Shown here piece by piece: positions 1 to 5,147 of a stretch of 5,574 bases of DNA. The notes beneath the pieces were generated by a model. The model was not told the DNA's origin. It ran no database searches and saw nothing but the letters and a program-made list of their open reading frames with translations. Origin of the DNA: Armatimonadota bacterium (GTDB taxonomy: Bacteria; Actinomycetota; Acidimicrobiia; Spongiisociales; UBA5794); contig QQUL01000313.1 in the NCBI GenBank assembly GCA_008501565.1, positions 1 to 5,574 of the forward strand, read 5' to 3'. The position numbers and the translations under genes are program-made. Within the stretch, counting starts at the first letter, position 1. Every line of letters begins with the position of its first letter.

Positions 1-192
1 GGCAAGGGCTGGCATCACGGTGATTGCCGGGGCAACCTCATCTCGTTCCCACCGCCTCACAGAGGACGACGATCGCCCGATGGACGCGGCGAGCTGGCCA
101 AGGGACATGCCCTTTTTCAGCCGTGATTCTCGAATGAAGCGCCCAAGGGACGCGGAATCGTCCATCTGCGTCATGGTATCGGCATTCTCCAT
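1..192 (-). CDS. XRE-family helix-turn-helix transcriptional regulator (partial, N-terminal 64 residues)
   Basis: Reading the minus strand from the ATG at 192 gives an open frame of exactly 64 codons to the left edge, so the gene is truncated by the window. Residues 16-54 form a classic XRE/HTH_3 domain: LGRFIRESRLKKGMSLGQLA (16-35) is the first helix pair, and IGRSSSSVRRWERDEVAP (38-55) is the recognition helix with the WER/E turn typical of this family. The product should be a cytoplasmic DNA-binding repressor or activator; whether it has a C-terminal sensor domain cannot be seen. No strong Shine-Dalgarno site precedes the ATG at 192; in-frame ATGs at residues 7 and 10 are alternative starts, and both keep the whole domain. 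The gene is divergent from the acyl-CoA synthetase gene, with 55 bp between the start codons, a layout in which the regulator often controls its neighbour. That relationship is inferred, not shown. Confidence 0.85.
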   Translation of the reverse strand, partial: MENADTMTQMDDSASLGRFIRESRLKKGMSLGQLAASIGRSSSSVRRWERDEVAPAITVMPALA

Positions 193-220
193 TTCGGCAC
201 GGACCAGCGTCGGGTAATGT

Positions 221-231
221 TGCCTCAGGCA
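221..231. promoter_or_regulatory. 11-bp perfect palindrome between divergent start codons, candidate operator
   Basis: TGCCTCAGGCA has two 5-bp arms around one central base. It lies in the 55-bp gap between the HTH regulator and the acyl-CoA synthetase gene. A TANNNT hexamer (TAATGT, 215-220) just to its left could be the rightward -10 box, which would put the transcription start inside the palindrome. XRE regulators bind short dyads of this kind as dimers, so this is a reasonable operator candidate, but an 11-bp palindrome alone is modest evidence. No convincing -35 box was found. Confidence 0.35.
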
Positions 232-247
232 CCACGAAAGGACCACG

Positions 248-2071
248 ATGCCATCCGATGTCAACACACTTGCGGAGCTGTACGCACAGAGCGTCGCGAC
301 CTTTCCCGACAACCCGTTGTTCGGGCAGCGGGCGCCAGACGGATCGTGGGAATGGATCACGTACCGCGAGTTCGGCGAAGCGATCGACCAGGCACGCGGC
401 GGCTTGGCCTCTCTCGGGGTTTCGAGCGGTGACAGGGTCGCGATCATCGCTGACAACCGACCCGAGTGGGCGGTCGGTGCCTACGCGACATACAGCCTTG
501 GCGCGGCGTGGGTACCGATGTATGAGGCACAGACCCAAAAGGACTGGAAGTTCATCCTCAAAGACTCCGGGGCAAGGGTCGTCTTCGTGGCTACGGACGG
601 AATCCGTGCCCAGATCGAGGAGATCCAGGAGGAGATCGACACACTTGAAACCATCGTTGTCATCGATGACCCTGCGGGTGGCACTGCACTCGACTATGTC
701 GAGCTCCTTGCGCGTGGTGCCGAGAGCCCGGCAACGGGAGCGGTCGTCCGTCCGAACGACCTTGCGGGCCTCATCTACACATCAGGGACCACGGGCAATC
801 CGAAGGGCGTGATGCTCTCGCATGCGAACATCTCGTCCAACCTCAACGCTGTCGCCGAGATCTTCCCGCTTGAGGAAGATGACCGGTCGGCATCGTTCCT
901 CCCCTGGGCACATTCATTCGGCCAGACAGTCGAACTCCATGCGATCATCTTTTTCGGGGCATCCACAGGGCTGACGAGCGCAAAGACCCTCATCCGCGAC
1001 ATGCCAGAGATCAAACCGACACTGTTGGTGGCGGTTCCCACCGTGTTCAACAAGGTCTACGACGGCTTGAACAAGCTCATGGCGTCCGAAGGAGGCATCA
1101 AGCAGAAGATGTTTGAGGCAGCCATGGCAAACGCTCAAAAGCGCAGTGAAATGGCGAAACGAGGTACGACGAGCCGGTTGGTCGAGATCAAGAACGGCCT
1201 CTTCGACAAGCTTGTGTTCTCGAAGGTGCGGGAGCGGTTTGGCGGCCGCCTCAAATATGCATTCTCGGGTGGTGCCGCGATCTCGACCGAGGTAGCCGAG
1301 TTCATTTCGGCAGTCGGAATCGTCGTCTACGAGGGCTATGGACTCACCGAGACGAGTCCGATCGCCACCTGCAACGTGAAGGGTGCGCGAAAGGTCGGAT
1401 CCGTCGGACGGGCCATCCCGGATGTCACGATCACGATCGACACCGATGTCACCGGCGACAAAGAGATCGGCGAGATCGTTGTCCACGGCCCAAACGTCAT
1501 GATGGGCTACTACAACCTGCCGGAAGCCAACGATGAGGTCTTCACGGGCGACGGTGGGTTCCGTACGGGTGACCTTGGGCATCTCGATTCTGACGGGTTC
1601 CTGTACATCCGGGGCCGTATCAAGGAGCAGTACAAGCTTGAGAACGGCAAGTATGTCGTGCCGTCGCCGATCGAGGAGGCGCTGACCCTCTCCGGCTACA
1701 TCTCACAGGTGATGGTCTATGGCGAGCAGCGACCCTTCAATGTTGCCGTTGTCATTCCGGACTTCGAGTATCTGGAGAAATGGGCCGCCGAGAACGGTCT
1801 CGGCGGTACCTCGCATGATGACCTCCTTGCAAACGAGAAGGTCATCGAGCTGTACAAGACCGAGATCAACCGAGCTCAGAGCGATATCAAGCACTATGAG
1901 CGTGTGCGGGACTTCATCCTCGGCACCGAGGAATGGACCCCCGAGAGCGGCATGCTGACCCCTTCGCTCAAGATCAAGCGTCGCACGATCATGGCCGAGT
2001 ACGGCAACAAGATCGGTGATCTCTACGAGAGCGACGACCCTCTCCTCGGGAGGGACACGCAAACCCAGTAG
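248..2071 (+). CDS. Long-chain acyl-CoA synthetase (long-chain fatty acid--CoA ligase, FadD15-like)
   Basis: This 607-residue AMP-forming ligase activates fatty acids to acyl-CoA through an acyl-adenylate, feeding beta-oxidation or lipid synthesis; members act in the cytoplasm or at the membrane surface. The adenylate-forming motifs are in order: the phosphate-binding loop YTSGTTGNPKG (177-187), YGLTETSP (364-371), FRTGDLG (438-444) with the ribose-binding Asp442, the hinge region IRGRIKEQYKLENGKYV (454-470), and LTPSLKIKRR (570-579), where Lys575 aligns with the catalytic A10 lysine. The 'KLENGKYVVPSPIE' stretch is typical of long-chain enzymes rather than acetyl-CoA or peptide-synthetase relatives. 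The length matches actinobacterial FadD15-type proteins (about 600 residues), so it appears complete. The ATG at 248 is preceded by GAAAGGA (236-242) at 5-nt spacing. It is divergent from the HTH gene and convergent with the tRNA-Sec gene. Chain-length preference cannot be read from sequence. Confidence 0.95.
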   Translation: MPSDVNTLAELYAQSVATFPDNPLFGQRAPDGSWEWITYREFGEAIDQARGGLASLGVSSGDRVAIIADNRPEWAVGAYATYSLGAAWVPMYEAQTQKDWKFILKDSGARVVFVATDGIRAQIEEIQEEIDTLETIVVIDDPAGGTALDYVELLARGAESPATGAVVRPNDLAGLIYTSGTTGNPKGVMLSHANISSNLNAVAEIFPLEEDDRSASFLPWAHSFGQTVELHAIIFFGASTGLTSAKTLIRDMPEIKPTLLVAVPTVFNKVYDGLNKLMASEGGIKQKMFEAAMANAQKRSEMAKRGTTSRLVEIKNGLFDKLVFSKVRERFGGRLKYAFSGGAAISTEVAEFISAVGIVVYEGYGLTETSPIATCNVKGARKVGSVGRAIPDVTITIDTDVTGDKEIGEIVVHGPNVMMGYYNLPEANDEVFTGDGGFRTGDLGHLDSDGFLYIRGRIKEQYKLENGKYVVPSPIEEALTLSGYISQVMVYGEQRPFNVAVVIPDFEYLEKWAAENGLGGTSHDDLLANEKVIELYKTEINRAQSDIKHYERVRDFILGTEEWTPESGMLTPSLKIKRRTIMAEYGNKIGDLYESDDPLLGRDTQTQ

Positions 2072-2136
2072 TCAGGCGAAGCCTCGCTGCTGCGCTGCAC
2101 ACAGCAACGCGTGACCCCGTTTCCTGACCACTGACT

Positions 2137-2231
2137 TGGCGGAGGCGGACGGGAATCGAACCCGCCAGGGAGCTTTCGCCCCCTCGTCGGTTTTGAAGAC
2201 CGCGACGTCCACCAGGCACGCAGTCGCCTCC
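2137..2231 (-). tRNA. selC: tRNA-Sec (selenocysteine tRNA, anticodon TCA)
   Basis: The minus strand encodes a 95-nt tRNA, the length of E. coli tRNA-Sec. Visible elements: 5' acceptor strand GGAGGCG (2231-2225) pairing with CGCCTCC (2147-2141), discriminator G (2140), encoded CCA (2139-2137), anticodon loop CTTCAAA with TCA at 2196-2194, a long variable arm AGGGGGC-GAAA-GCTCCCT (2184-2167), and T loop TTCGATT (2160-2154). The TCA anticodon, long variable arm and GGTCTTCAAAACC core are diagnostic of bacterial selC. The D arm around a TGGT loop (near 2214-2211) pairs imperfectly, about five pairs with one unpaired G. The product is charged with Ser, converted to Sec by SelA, and delivered by SelB to UGA codons with a SECIS hairpin; none of those genes is in the window. 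A TACCAT -10-like box (2245-2240) lies 8 nt upstream, which would start transcription near the mature 5' end. Confidence 0.94.
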
Positions 2232-2239
2232 ATGCGACA

Positions 2240-2245
2240 ATGGTA
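2240..2245 (-). promoter_or_regulatory. Candidate -10 box for the tRNA-Sec gene
   Basis: TACCAT on the minus strand fits TANNNT and ends 8 nt before the tRNA 5' end, suitable for a start at or near the first base of the tRNA. No recognisable -35 box lies 16-18 nt further upstream, so the call is weak. The tRNA could also be read through from the same-strand gene ending at 2280, 48 bp away. Confidence 0.3.
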
Positions 2246-2279
2246 GGGAACGCTCGGTTACCCGGGCGCGTGTCCTTGG

Positions 2280-2918
2280 CTACTCGCCTTCGTCTGGATC
2301 GGCGTCAAAGCTCGGTGGAGAGAGAACCAGCACCTCGATCTTGCGTGTCTCGCAGTTGATTCGTCCGGTTCCGGAGACGACATCGCCGTCTTCATCATGA
2401 GCCGTGAGGCCGAACCCGACGAGCTGGCTGTCCGGTCCACCGTGGTATTTCTGAGACCTCATGGTCAGCCGAGCACCATCGGCGAACCTTGCATCGAGGT
2501 AGCCCAAGAGACTGTCGCGGTCTCGCGCCTCGCCACCTATCCGGTACGGCGGCTCGATATATCGCCCGAAGCCGTCGACCGCGAAGAGAGCTTCGGCAGA
2601 TGGGGCATCGCCGGCTGAGGTAGCGGCGAGGAACGCTGTCACGACCGATTTCGTGACACCCTCACAGACGGGAACGACAGGCTCGACCACGGTCGTGGTG
2701 GTAGACACAGCCGGCGACAACGGGGTTGGAGATTGTTCCGAGCCCGGCGTTGACGTGGGAAACGCGGCTGGCTCAGCTGCTGACTCCAGCCCGCCGGTCA
2801 GATACAGGAGCAATGCCGCGAACAGCACGATCGGCACCACGATCAGGAGCGACCACCGGGGAGGCACCGGGTTCTCGCCGCCCGACTCGACGTTGTGACG
2901 AATGCGATCCTCGCTCAT
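2280..2918 (-). CDS. Single-pass membrane-anchored protein with Pro/Ser/Thr-rich stalk, function unknown
   Basis: I do not recognise a named family for this 212-residue protein. Residues 1-21 are polar and end in an Arg; residues 23-41 (WSLLIVVPIVLFAALLLYL, starting at Trp22) form one strongly hydrophobic helix without a lipobox, so it is probably an uncleaved signal anchor. Residues 45-80 are a Pro/Ser/Thr/Ala-rich stalk ending in a run of four Thr. Residues 84-200 look globular and probably face outside; the pattern of an early helix pair (VTKSVVTAFLAA; SAEALFA), a mid helix (LLGYLDARF, 137-145) and later strands is loosely like NTF2/SnoaL folds, but this is a weak guess. Two cysteines (85 and 189) at opposite ends of the domain could form a disulphide. 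The start at 2918 has no good ribosome site but has TACGCT (2931-2926) 7 nt upstream, which suggests a leaderless mRNA. It is divergent from the SdpI-family gene. Confidence 0.75.
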   Translation of the reverse strand: MSEDRIRHNVESGGENPVPPRWSLLIVVPIVLFAALLLYLTGGLESAAEPAAFPTSTPGSEQSPTPLSPAVSTTTTVVEPVVPVCEGVTKSVVTAFLAATSAGDAPSAEALFAVDGFGRYIEPPYRIGGEARDRDSLLGYLDARFADGARLTMRSQKYHGGPDSQLVGFGLTAHDEDGDVVSGTGRINCETRKIEVLVLSPPSFDADPDEGE

Positions 2919-2925
2919 GACCCCG

Positions 2926-2931
2926 AGCGTA
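2926..2931 (-). promoter_or_regulatory. Candidate -10 box for leaderless transcription of the anchored-protein gene
   Basis: TACGCT on the minus strand fits TANNNT and ends 7 nt before the ATG at 2918, the spacing seen in actinobacterial leaderless genes. No Shine-Dalgarno site lies at a normal distance; an AGGA occurs about 14 nt upstream, too far to be usual. The -35 region is not clear. Confidence 0.35.
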
Positions 2932-3012
2932 ATCCTGCGTCCCGGGAGCGACCGCTGTCAGGGCTGAATCAACGGCACGACTAACCAGCACATGGCCTGG
3001 AAGCGACGGAAG

Positions 3013-3041
3013 GTGAACGCTGATCTGGCGTCCTCTACAGT
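3013..3041 (+). promoter_or_regulatory. Candidate promoter for leaderless transcription of the SdpI-family gene
   Basis: GTGAAC (3013-3018, sharing the TGA core of TTGACA) and TACAGT (3036-3041, fits TANNNT) are separated by 17 bp. The -10 box ends 6 nt before the ATG at 3048, so transcription would start at or within a base or two of the start codon. No Shine-Dalgarno sequence is present in the last 15 nt, which supports a leaderless mRNA. Confidence 0.42.
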
Positions 3042-3047
3042 GGTCGC

Positions 3048-3380
3048 ATGCTGTTTGCAGGAATCGCTCTGATCTGGGGCGGCGTTGTCATCGTCGCGGC
3101 AGGTGCCATGGCCCGTGCCGGTCAGCTCACTCGTCAGTCGTTTGTCGGGATTCGCACGCGCACGACCATGGCATCCGATGCTGCATGGGAAGCAGCGCAC
3201 CGGGCTGGCGGGAATTGGATCATCGCAGGCGGCATGATCATGGCCGTCGGCGGACTGCTGACGGTCCTCGCAGAATCCGATGACACCGGTGTCGTCGTCG
3301 CTCTCGTAACTGCCGGAATCGCCCTCGTTCCGATCGCCATCGGTGGGTTTGTGGGCCAAGCAGCAGCCCGAAACACCTGA
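3048..3380 (+). CDS. SdpI-family small integral membrane protein
   Basis: The 110-residue product has three hydrophobic segments (about 2-20, 57-75 and 82-103). Between the first and second is the family signature: QSFVGIRTRTTMASDAAWEAAHRAGG (30-55), matching the SdpI/YhfL consensus of a conserved G-I-R-T-x-x-T followed by W-x-x-A-H-R. In Bacillus subtilis, SdpI confers immunity to the secreted toxin SdpC and signals to SdpR; most actinobacterial relatives are short, uncharacterised, and not next to a toxin gene. No SdpA, SdpB, SdpC or SdpR homologue is visible here, so immunity is only a family-level possibility. The ATG at 3048 lacks a ribosome-binding site, and TACAGT ends 6 nt upstream, so the mRNA is probably leaderless. 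The gene sits between two genes for anchored extracytoplasmic proteins, which suggests an envelope setting. Confidence 0.85.
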   Translation: MLFAGIALIWGGVVIVAAGAMARAGQLTRQSFVGIRTRTTMASDAAWEAAHRAGGNWIIAGGMIMAVGGLLTVLAESDDTGVVVALVTAGIALVPIAIGGFVGQAAARNT

Positions 3381-3412
3381 GTCCATCCTCCGCGACGGCT
3401 GTTTTCATTCGT

Positions 3413-3474
3413 TAGGATCACTGCCCGGACCTGAACCGGTGCGTTTGCATCACATGGGCTGGGGTAGGTTCAGG
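3413..3474 (+). promoter_or_regulatory. Possible promoter and 5' leader hairpin upstream of the Thr-stalk protein
   Basis: TAGGAT (3413-3418) fits a -10 box. Shortly downstream, CCTGAACC (3430-3437) and GGTTCAGG (3467-3474) form a perfect 8-bp inverted repeat separated by 29 nt. If transcription starts near 3425, the roughly 95-nt leader would begin with this stem-loop. It could instead be a pair of protein-binding half-sites. No convincing -35 box was seen. The hairpin ends about 30 nt before the ribosome-binding site and does not sequester it. Confidence 0.28.
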
Positions 3475-3518
3475 CAAGCGGGACACATTGCGCATCGTCT
3501 ACACGGGAGGCACGGAAC

Positions 3519-4259
3519 ATGAATGACAACCTCAAGAAGTGGCTCCCGTGGATTGCCGTGGCAGCGGTCGTCATCATCGTGATCGTGATCATTGCCGTAG
3601 CAGGGGGCGGTGACGACACCGCGAGCGCGACCACAACGGTTCCCTCAGCAGCCGACACGACGACCACGACGACAGTTGCTGACACCACGACAACCGAGGC
3701 GCCGACCACTACCACCACCCAGCCAGCCACCACGACCACAGCGGCTGCCAGCTACGACGTTCCCGCCACGCCGATCGTTGCCGAGCTTCAGCCCTACTCC
3801 GCTGGTGGGAGCGAACTATTTGACCCCGGATCGGTGCAGGCGCACTGGTACCAGTGGGACGGCCTGTACGTCGTGCTGTATCGGGGCTTCGATGCCGGCG
3901 ACGGCAGCGCCATCTGCGCGGGGAACTCGATACAGGAAGCATCCGGTTTCAACTTCATTTCAGACTCTCCCCACAATGGAGCTGTCGAGGAGATCTGTGA
4001 CGGAGTCCCACGAATCGCTGAACCTCCGTCGGGGGTATTCGCATGTGGATCGCTTCTGTACATGGTCACCGAGATCCCAGTCGATGCGGTTGGAAACCTC
4101 TACGGCACACTCGAGATCGTCGTGGGAGGCACCGGTGACGGGCAGTCGTCTGCTGTCACATCGGACATTGACACGACGCCTGAGTTCGAACCAGGGCTGA
4201 GTTCATATGTACTTGCGGCGACCGACGTGGACCCGGGGGGCACCGTTTCCTGCGGATGA
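3519..4259 (+). CDS. Membrane-anchored extracytoplasmic protein with Thr-rich stalk, function unknown
   Basis: I do not recognise a family for this 246-residue protein. The N-terminus (MNDNLKKWLPW) carries two lysines followed by a single hydrophobic helix at about 9-28, with no lipobox Cys or clear signal-peptidase site, so a signal anchor with the C-terminus outside is likely. Residues 38-75 are a low-complexity stalk dominated by Thr with some Ala, Pro and Val, probably extended and possibly glycosylated. Residues 79-246 are a globular domain with four cysteines (133, 160, 176, 245), enough for two disulphides and consistent with export. Aromatic-rich patches (HWYQWDGLYVVLYRGF, 109-124) suggest beta structure. 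The ATG at 3519 has GGGAGG at 3505-3510 with 8-nt spacing. Its anchor, stalk and ectodomain plan matches the product of 2280-2918, although the ectodomains do not look alike. Confidence 0.78.
   Translation: MNDNLKKWLPWIAVAAVVIIVIVIIAVAGGGDDTASATTTVPSAADTTTTTTVADTTTTEAPTTTTTQPATTTTAAASYDVPATPIVAELQPYSAGGSELFDPGSVQAHWYQWDGLYVVLYRGFDAGDGSAICAGNSIQEASGFNFISDSPHNGAVEEICDGVPRIAEPPSGVFACGSLLYMVTEIPVDAVGNLYGTLEIVVGGTGDGQSSAVTSDIDTTPEFEPGLSSYVLAATDVDPGGTVSCG
3630..3743 (+). repeat. Degenerate ACN codon repeat encoding the Thr-rich stalk
   Basis: This tract is mostly ACC, ACG and ACA codons broken by GCN, GAC and CCN codons, and codes for residues 38-75 of the anchored protein. Codon choice varies within the runs, so it is not a pure trinucleotide repeat, but its length could still change by slippage or recombination. 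Its reverse complement gives a Val-rich open frame that is only a shadow. Confidence 0.75.
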
Positions 4260-4321
4260 CATCTGACGTCTGAGCGACGACTAAGCTCCGCAACGCAACT
4301 GCGAGCAACGCGAGGAAAGCC

Positions 4322-4630
4322 ATGGCTGACGCTTCATTGATGGTGTGGATCGACCAAGATCTTTGCACCGGGGACGGAATCTGCGAAGAAATCGCGCCCG
4401 ACGTATTCGTAGGCCGCGATGACGGTCTGTGGGTCGTCAAAGAGACAGCGGGTAACTGGGGGGTAGAAATCGTCTTCGATGGCGTCCAAGCTCCCGATGG
4501 ATCCCGCGGCGTGGCCCGGGTTCCCGAGGACCAAATCGACATCGTCGTTGAATCCGCCGAAGAGTGCCCCGGCGAATGCATCATGATCGAACCCTTCGAC
4601 CAAGAGACATTCGACAAGCGCGGCGCTTGA
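4322..4630 (+). CDS. Ferredoxin, single cluster, CxxDxxC type with an extra cysteine
   Basis: The 102-residue product is a small soluble electron carrier. The cluster motif is C15-T-G-D18-G-I-C21 followed by P26-D-V-F29, then C82-P83 near the C-terminus. This is the layout of 3Fe-4S or Asp-ligated 4Fe-4S ferredoxins: three Cys ligands with Asp18 at the position that is the second Cys in 4Fe-4S proteins, as in Pyrococcus furiosus ferredoxin. Cys86 (CPGEC) is an additional cysteine where Ala is commoner. At 102 residues it is longer than the roughly 65-residue P450-linked ferredoxins because of an insert at about 40-65 and a C-terminal tail. The ATG at 4322 follows GAGGAAA (4312-4318); a TAAGCT hexamer (4282-4287) could be its -10 box. 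No P450, reductase or oxygenase gene is adjacent, so the partner is unknown. Its 3' end faces the CBS gene. Confidence 0.88.
   Translation: MADASLMVWIDQDLCTGDGICEEIAPDVFVGRDDGLWVVKETAGNWGVEIVFDGVQAPDGSRGVARVPEDQIDIVVESAEECPGECIMIEPFDQETFDKRGA
4615..4629. terminator. 15-bp perfect palindrome at the convergent gene ends, possible bidirectional terminator
   Basis: CAAGCGCGGCGCTTG is perfectly palindromic around one central G and includes the first two bases of the ferredoxin stop codon. As RNA it could fold into a 6-bp stem with a CGG loop, and the same hairpin forms on either strand. It is 12 bp from the stop codon of the opposing CBS gene. No U-tract follows on either side, so it is not a canonical intrinsic terminator. 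Actinobacteria often use hairpins without U-tracts, so the role is plausible but unproven. Confidence 0.35.
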
Positions 4631-4641
4631 CCCCGACGCGA

Positions 4642-5073
4642 TCAACCGGTGATGTAGCCCTCAAGCTGATCGATGACGAACTTCTGGTGATCGATAACCG
4701 CACCGACGACATCACCGATCGATACGACACCCAATAGGGTGCCACCGTCGACGACAGGCAGGTGTCGGAACCGGTTGGCTGTCATCAACTCCATGCACTC
4801 GGCAACGGTGTCGGCTGGAGTGACGGTCACGGGATCCGGCGTCATGATCTCGCCGACGGAGGTATCGCGTGAACTCCTTCCGTGAAGAATGATCTTCCTC
4901 GCATAGTCTCGTTCTGAGAGGATGCCGGTGAGCACCTCGTCGTCTATGACAACAAGTGCTCCGATGTTCTTGTCTGCCATCATCGACACGGCTTCGAACA
5001 CGGACATCGTGCTCGGCACGCTCCACACGTCTTGGCCCTTGTACTCAAGGATATGGGCGACTGTCTTGCGCAT
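4642..5073 (-). CDS. CBS-domain-pair protein (Bateman module)
   Basis: The 143-residue product is a stand-alone tandem CBS protein. CBS1 covers about residues 8-63 and ends with GILSERDYARKI (50-61); CBS2 covers about 74-130, with VGEIMTPDPVTV at its start, FRHLPVVDGGTLLGVVSIGD (102-121) and a closing VVGAVI helix. The G-x-x-S-x-x-D pattern occurs twice (Ser53/Asp56 and Ser118/Asp121), the usual ribose- and phosphate-contacting motif for AMP, ATP or similar adenine nucleotides. The tail FVIDQLEGYITG is shared by many bacterial short CBS-pair proteins, so the protein is full length. It probably acts in the cytoplasm as a nucleotide-sensing or redox-linked regulatory protein, with an unknown target. 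The start at 5073 has an excellent ribosome site, GGAGGAGGT (5085-5077). It is divergent from the enoyl-CoA hydratase-family gene and convergent with the ferredoxin gene. Confidence 0.93.
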   Translation of the reverse strand: MRKTVAHILEYKGQDVWSVPSTMSVFEAVSMMADKNIGALVVIDDEVLTGILSERDYARKIILHGRSSRDTSVGEIMTPDPVTVTPADTVAECMELMTANRFRHLPVVDGGTLLGVVSIGDVVGAVIDHQKFVIDQLEGYITG

Positions 5074-5089
5074 GTGACCTCCTCCACCA

Positions 5090-5095
5090 AATCTA
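5090..5095 (-). promoter_or_regulatory. Candidate -10 box for the CBS-protein gene
   Basis: TAGATT on the minus strand matches TANNNT and lies about 17 nt upstream of the ATG at 5073, just upstream of the strong ribosome site. It is in a short AT-rich stretch (5086-5101). The palindrome at 5102-5115 would fall between this box and its -35 position, a typical repressor location. Confidence 0.35.
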
Positions 5096-5101
5096 ACAAA
5101 T

Positions 5102-5115
5102 CAGGGCCTGCCCTG
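5102..5115. promoter_or_regulatory. 14-bp inverted repeat in the divergent CBS / crotonase promoter region, candidate operator
   Basis: CAGGGC-CT-GCCCTG has perfect 6-bp arms around a 2-bp centre. It lies in the 102-bp gap between the divergent start codons at 5073 and 5176. Part of it, GCCTGCCCT (5106-5114), recurs in inverted orientation as AGGGCAGGC at 5162-5170, in the ribosome-binding region of the rightward gene. Two related sites flanking a divergent promoter suggest a regulator binding both, but no regulator gene is adjacent. Confidence 0.4.
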
Positions 5116-5141
5116 CTGACGTCGGATTGATGGGCACCGTC

Positions 5142-5147
5142 TACGAT
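5142..5147 (+). promoter_or_regulatory. Candidate -10 box for the enoyl-CoA hydratase-family gene
   Basis: TACGAT matches TANNNT with four of six bases of TATAAT, giving a predicted start near 5154 and a leader of about 20 nt before the ATG at 5176. The nearest -35-like element, CTGACG (5116-5121), is 20 bp upstream, longer than usual. This placement favours the start codon at 5176 over the in-frame ATG at 5146, which overlaps the box. Confidence 0.35.

Noticed and set aside
38..538. 166-codon minus-strand open frame across the left divergent region
   Set aside because: It overlaps both the HTH gene (in a different frame) and the start of the acyl-CoA synthetase gene, and its translation shows no domain.
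914..1582. 222-codon open frame on the minus strand inside the acyl-CoA synthetase gene
   Set aside because: It is fully antisense to a gene with every family motif, its translation is rich in Arg, His and Asp with no recognisable domain, and it is a usual by-product of high-GC codon bias.
2074..2106. Small hairpins (AGGC-GAA-GCCT at 2074-2084; TGCTG with CAGCA at 2088-2106) between the acyl-CoA synthetase gene and the tRNA
   Set aside because: Stems of 4-5 bp without a U-tract are too weak to call a terminator, although this 65-bp convergent gap must end both transcripts somehow.
2137..2231. tRNA-Sec gene as an integration site for a mobile element
   Set aside because: selC is a known integration hotspot, but I saw no duplicated tRNA 3' end, integrase gene or compositional break in the flanks.
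3048..3380. A toxin-immunity operon of the SdpABC/SdpIR type
   Set aside because: Only the SdpI-family protein is present; no SdpC-like toxin, SdpA/SdpB maturation protein or ArsR-type SdpR repressor is encoded nearby.
3391..3406. CCG-CGA-CGG followed by a short T run downstream of the SdpI-family gene, as an intrinsic terminator
   Set aside because: A 3-bp stem is too short to support the call.
3470..3739. Val-rich minus-strand open frame that could be mistaken for a membrane protein
   Set aside because: The valine runs are the reverse complement of the Thr-codon repeat in the anchored-protein gene.
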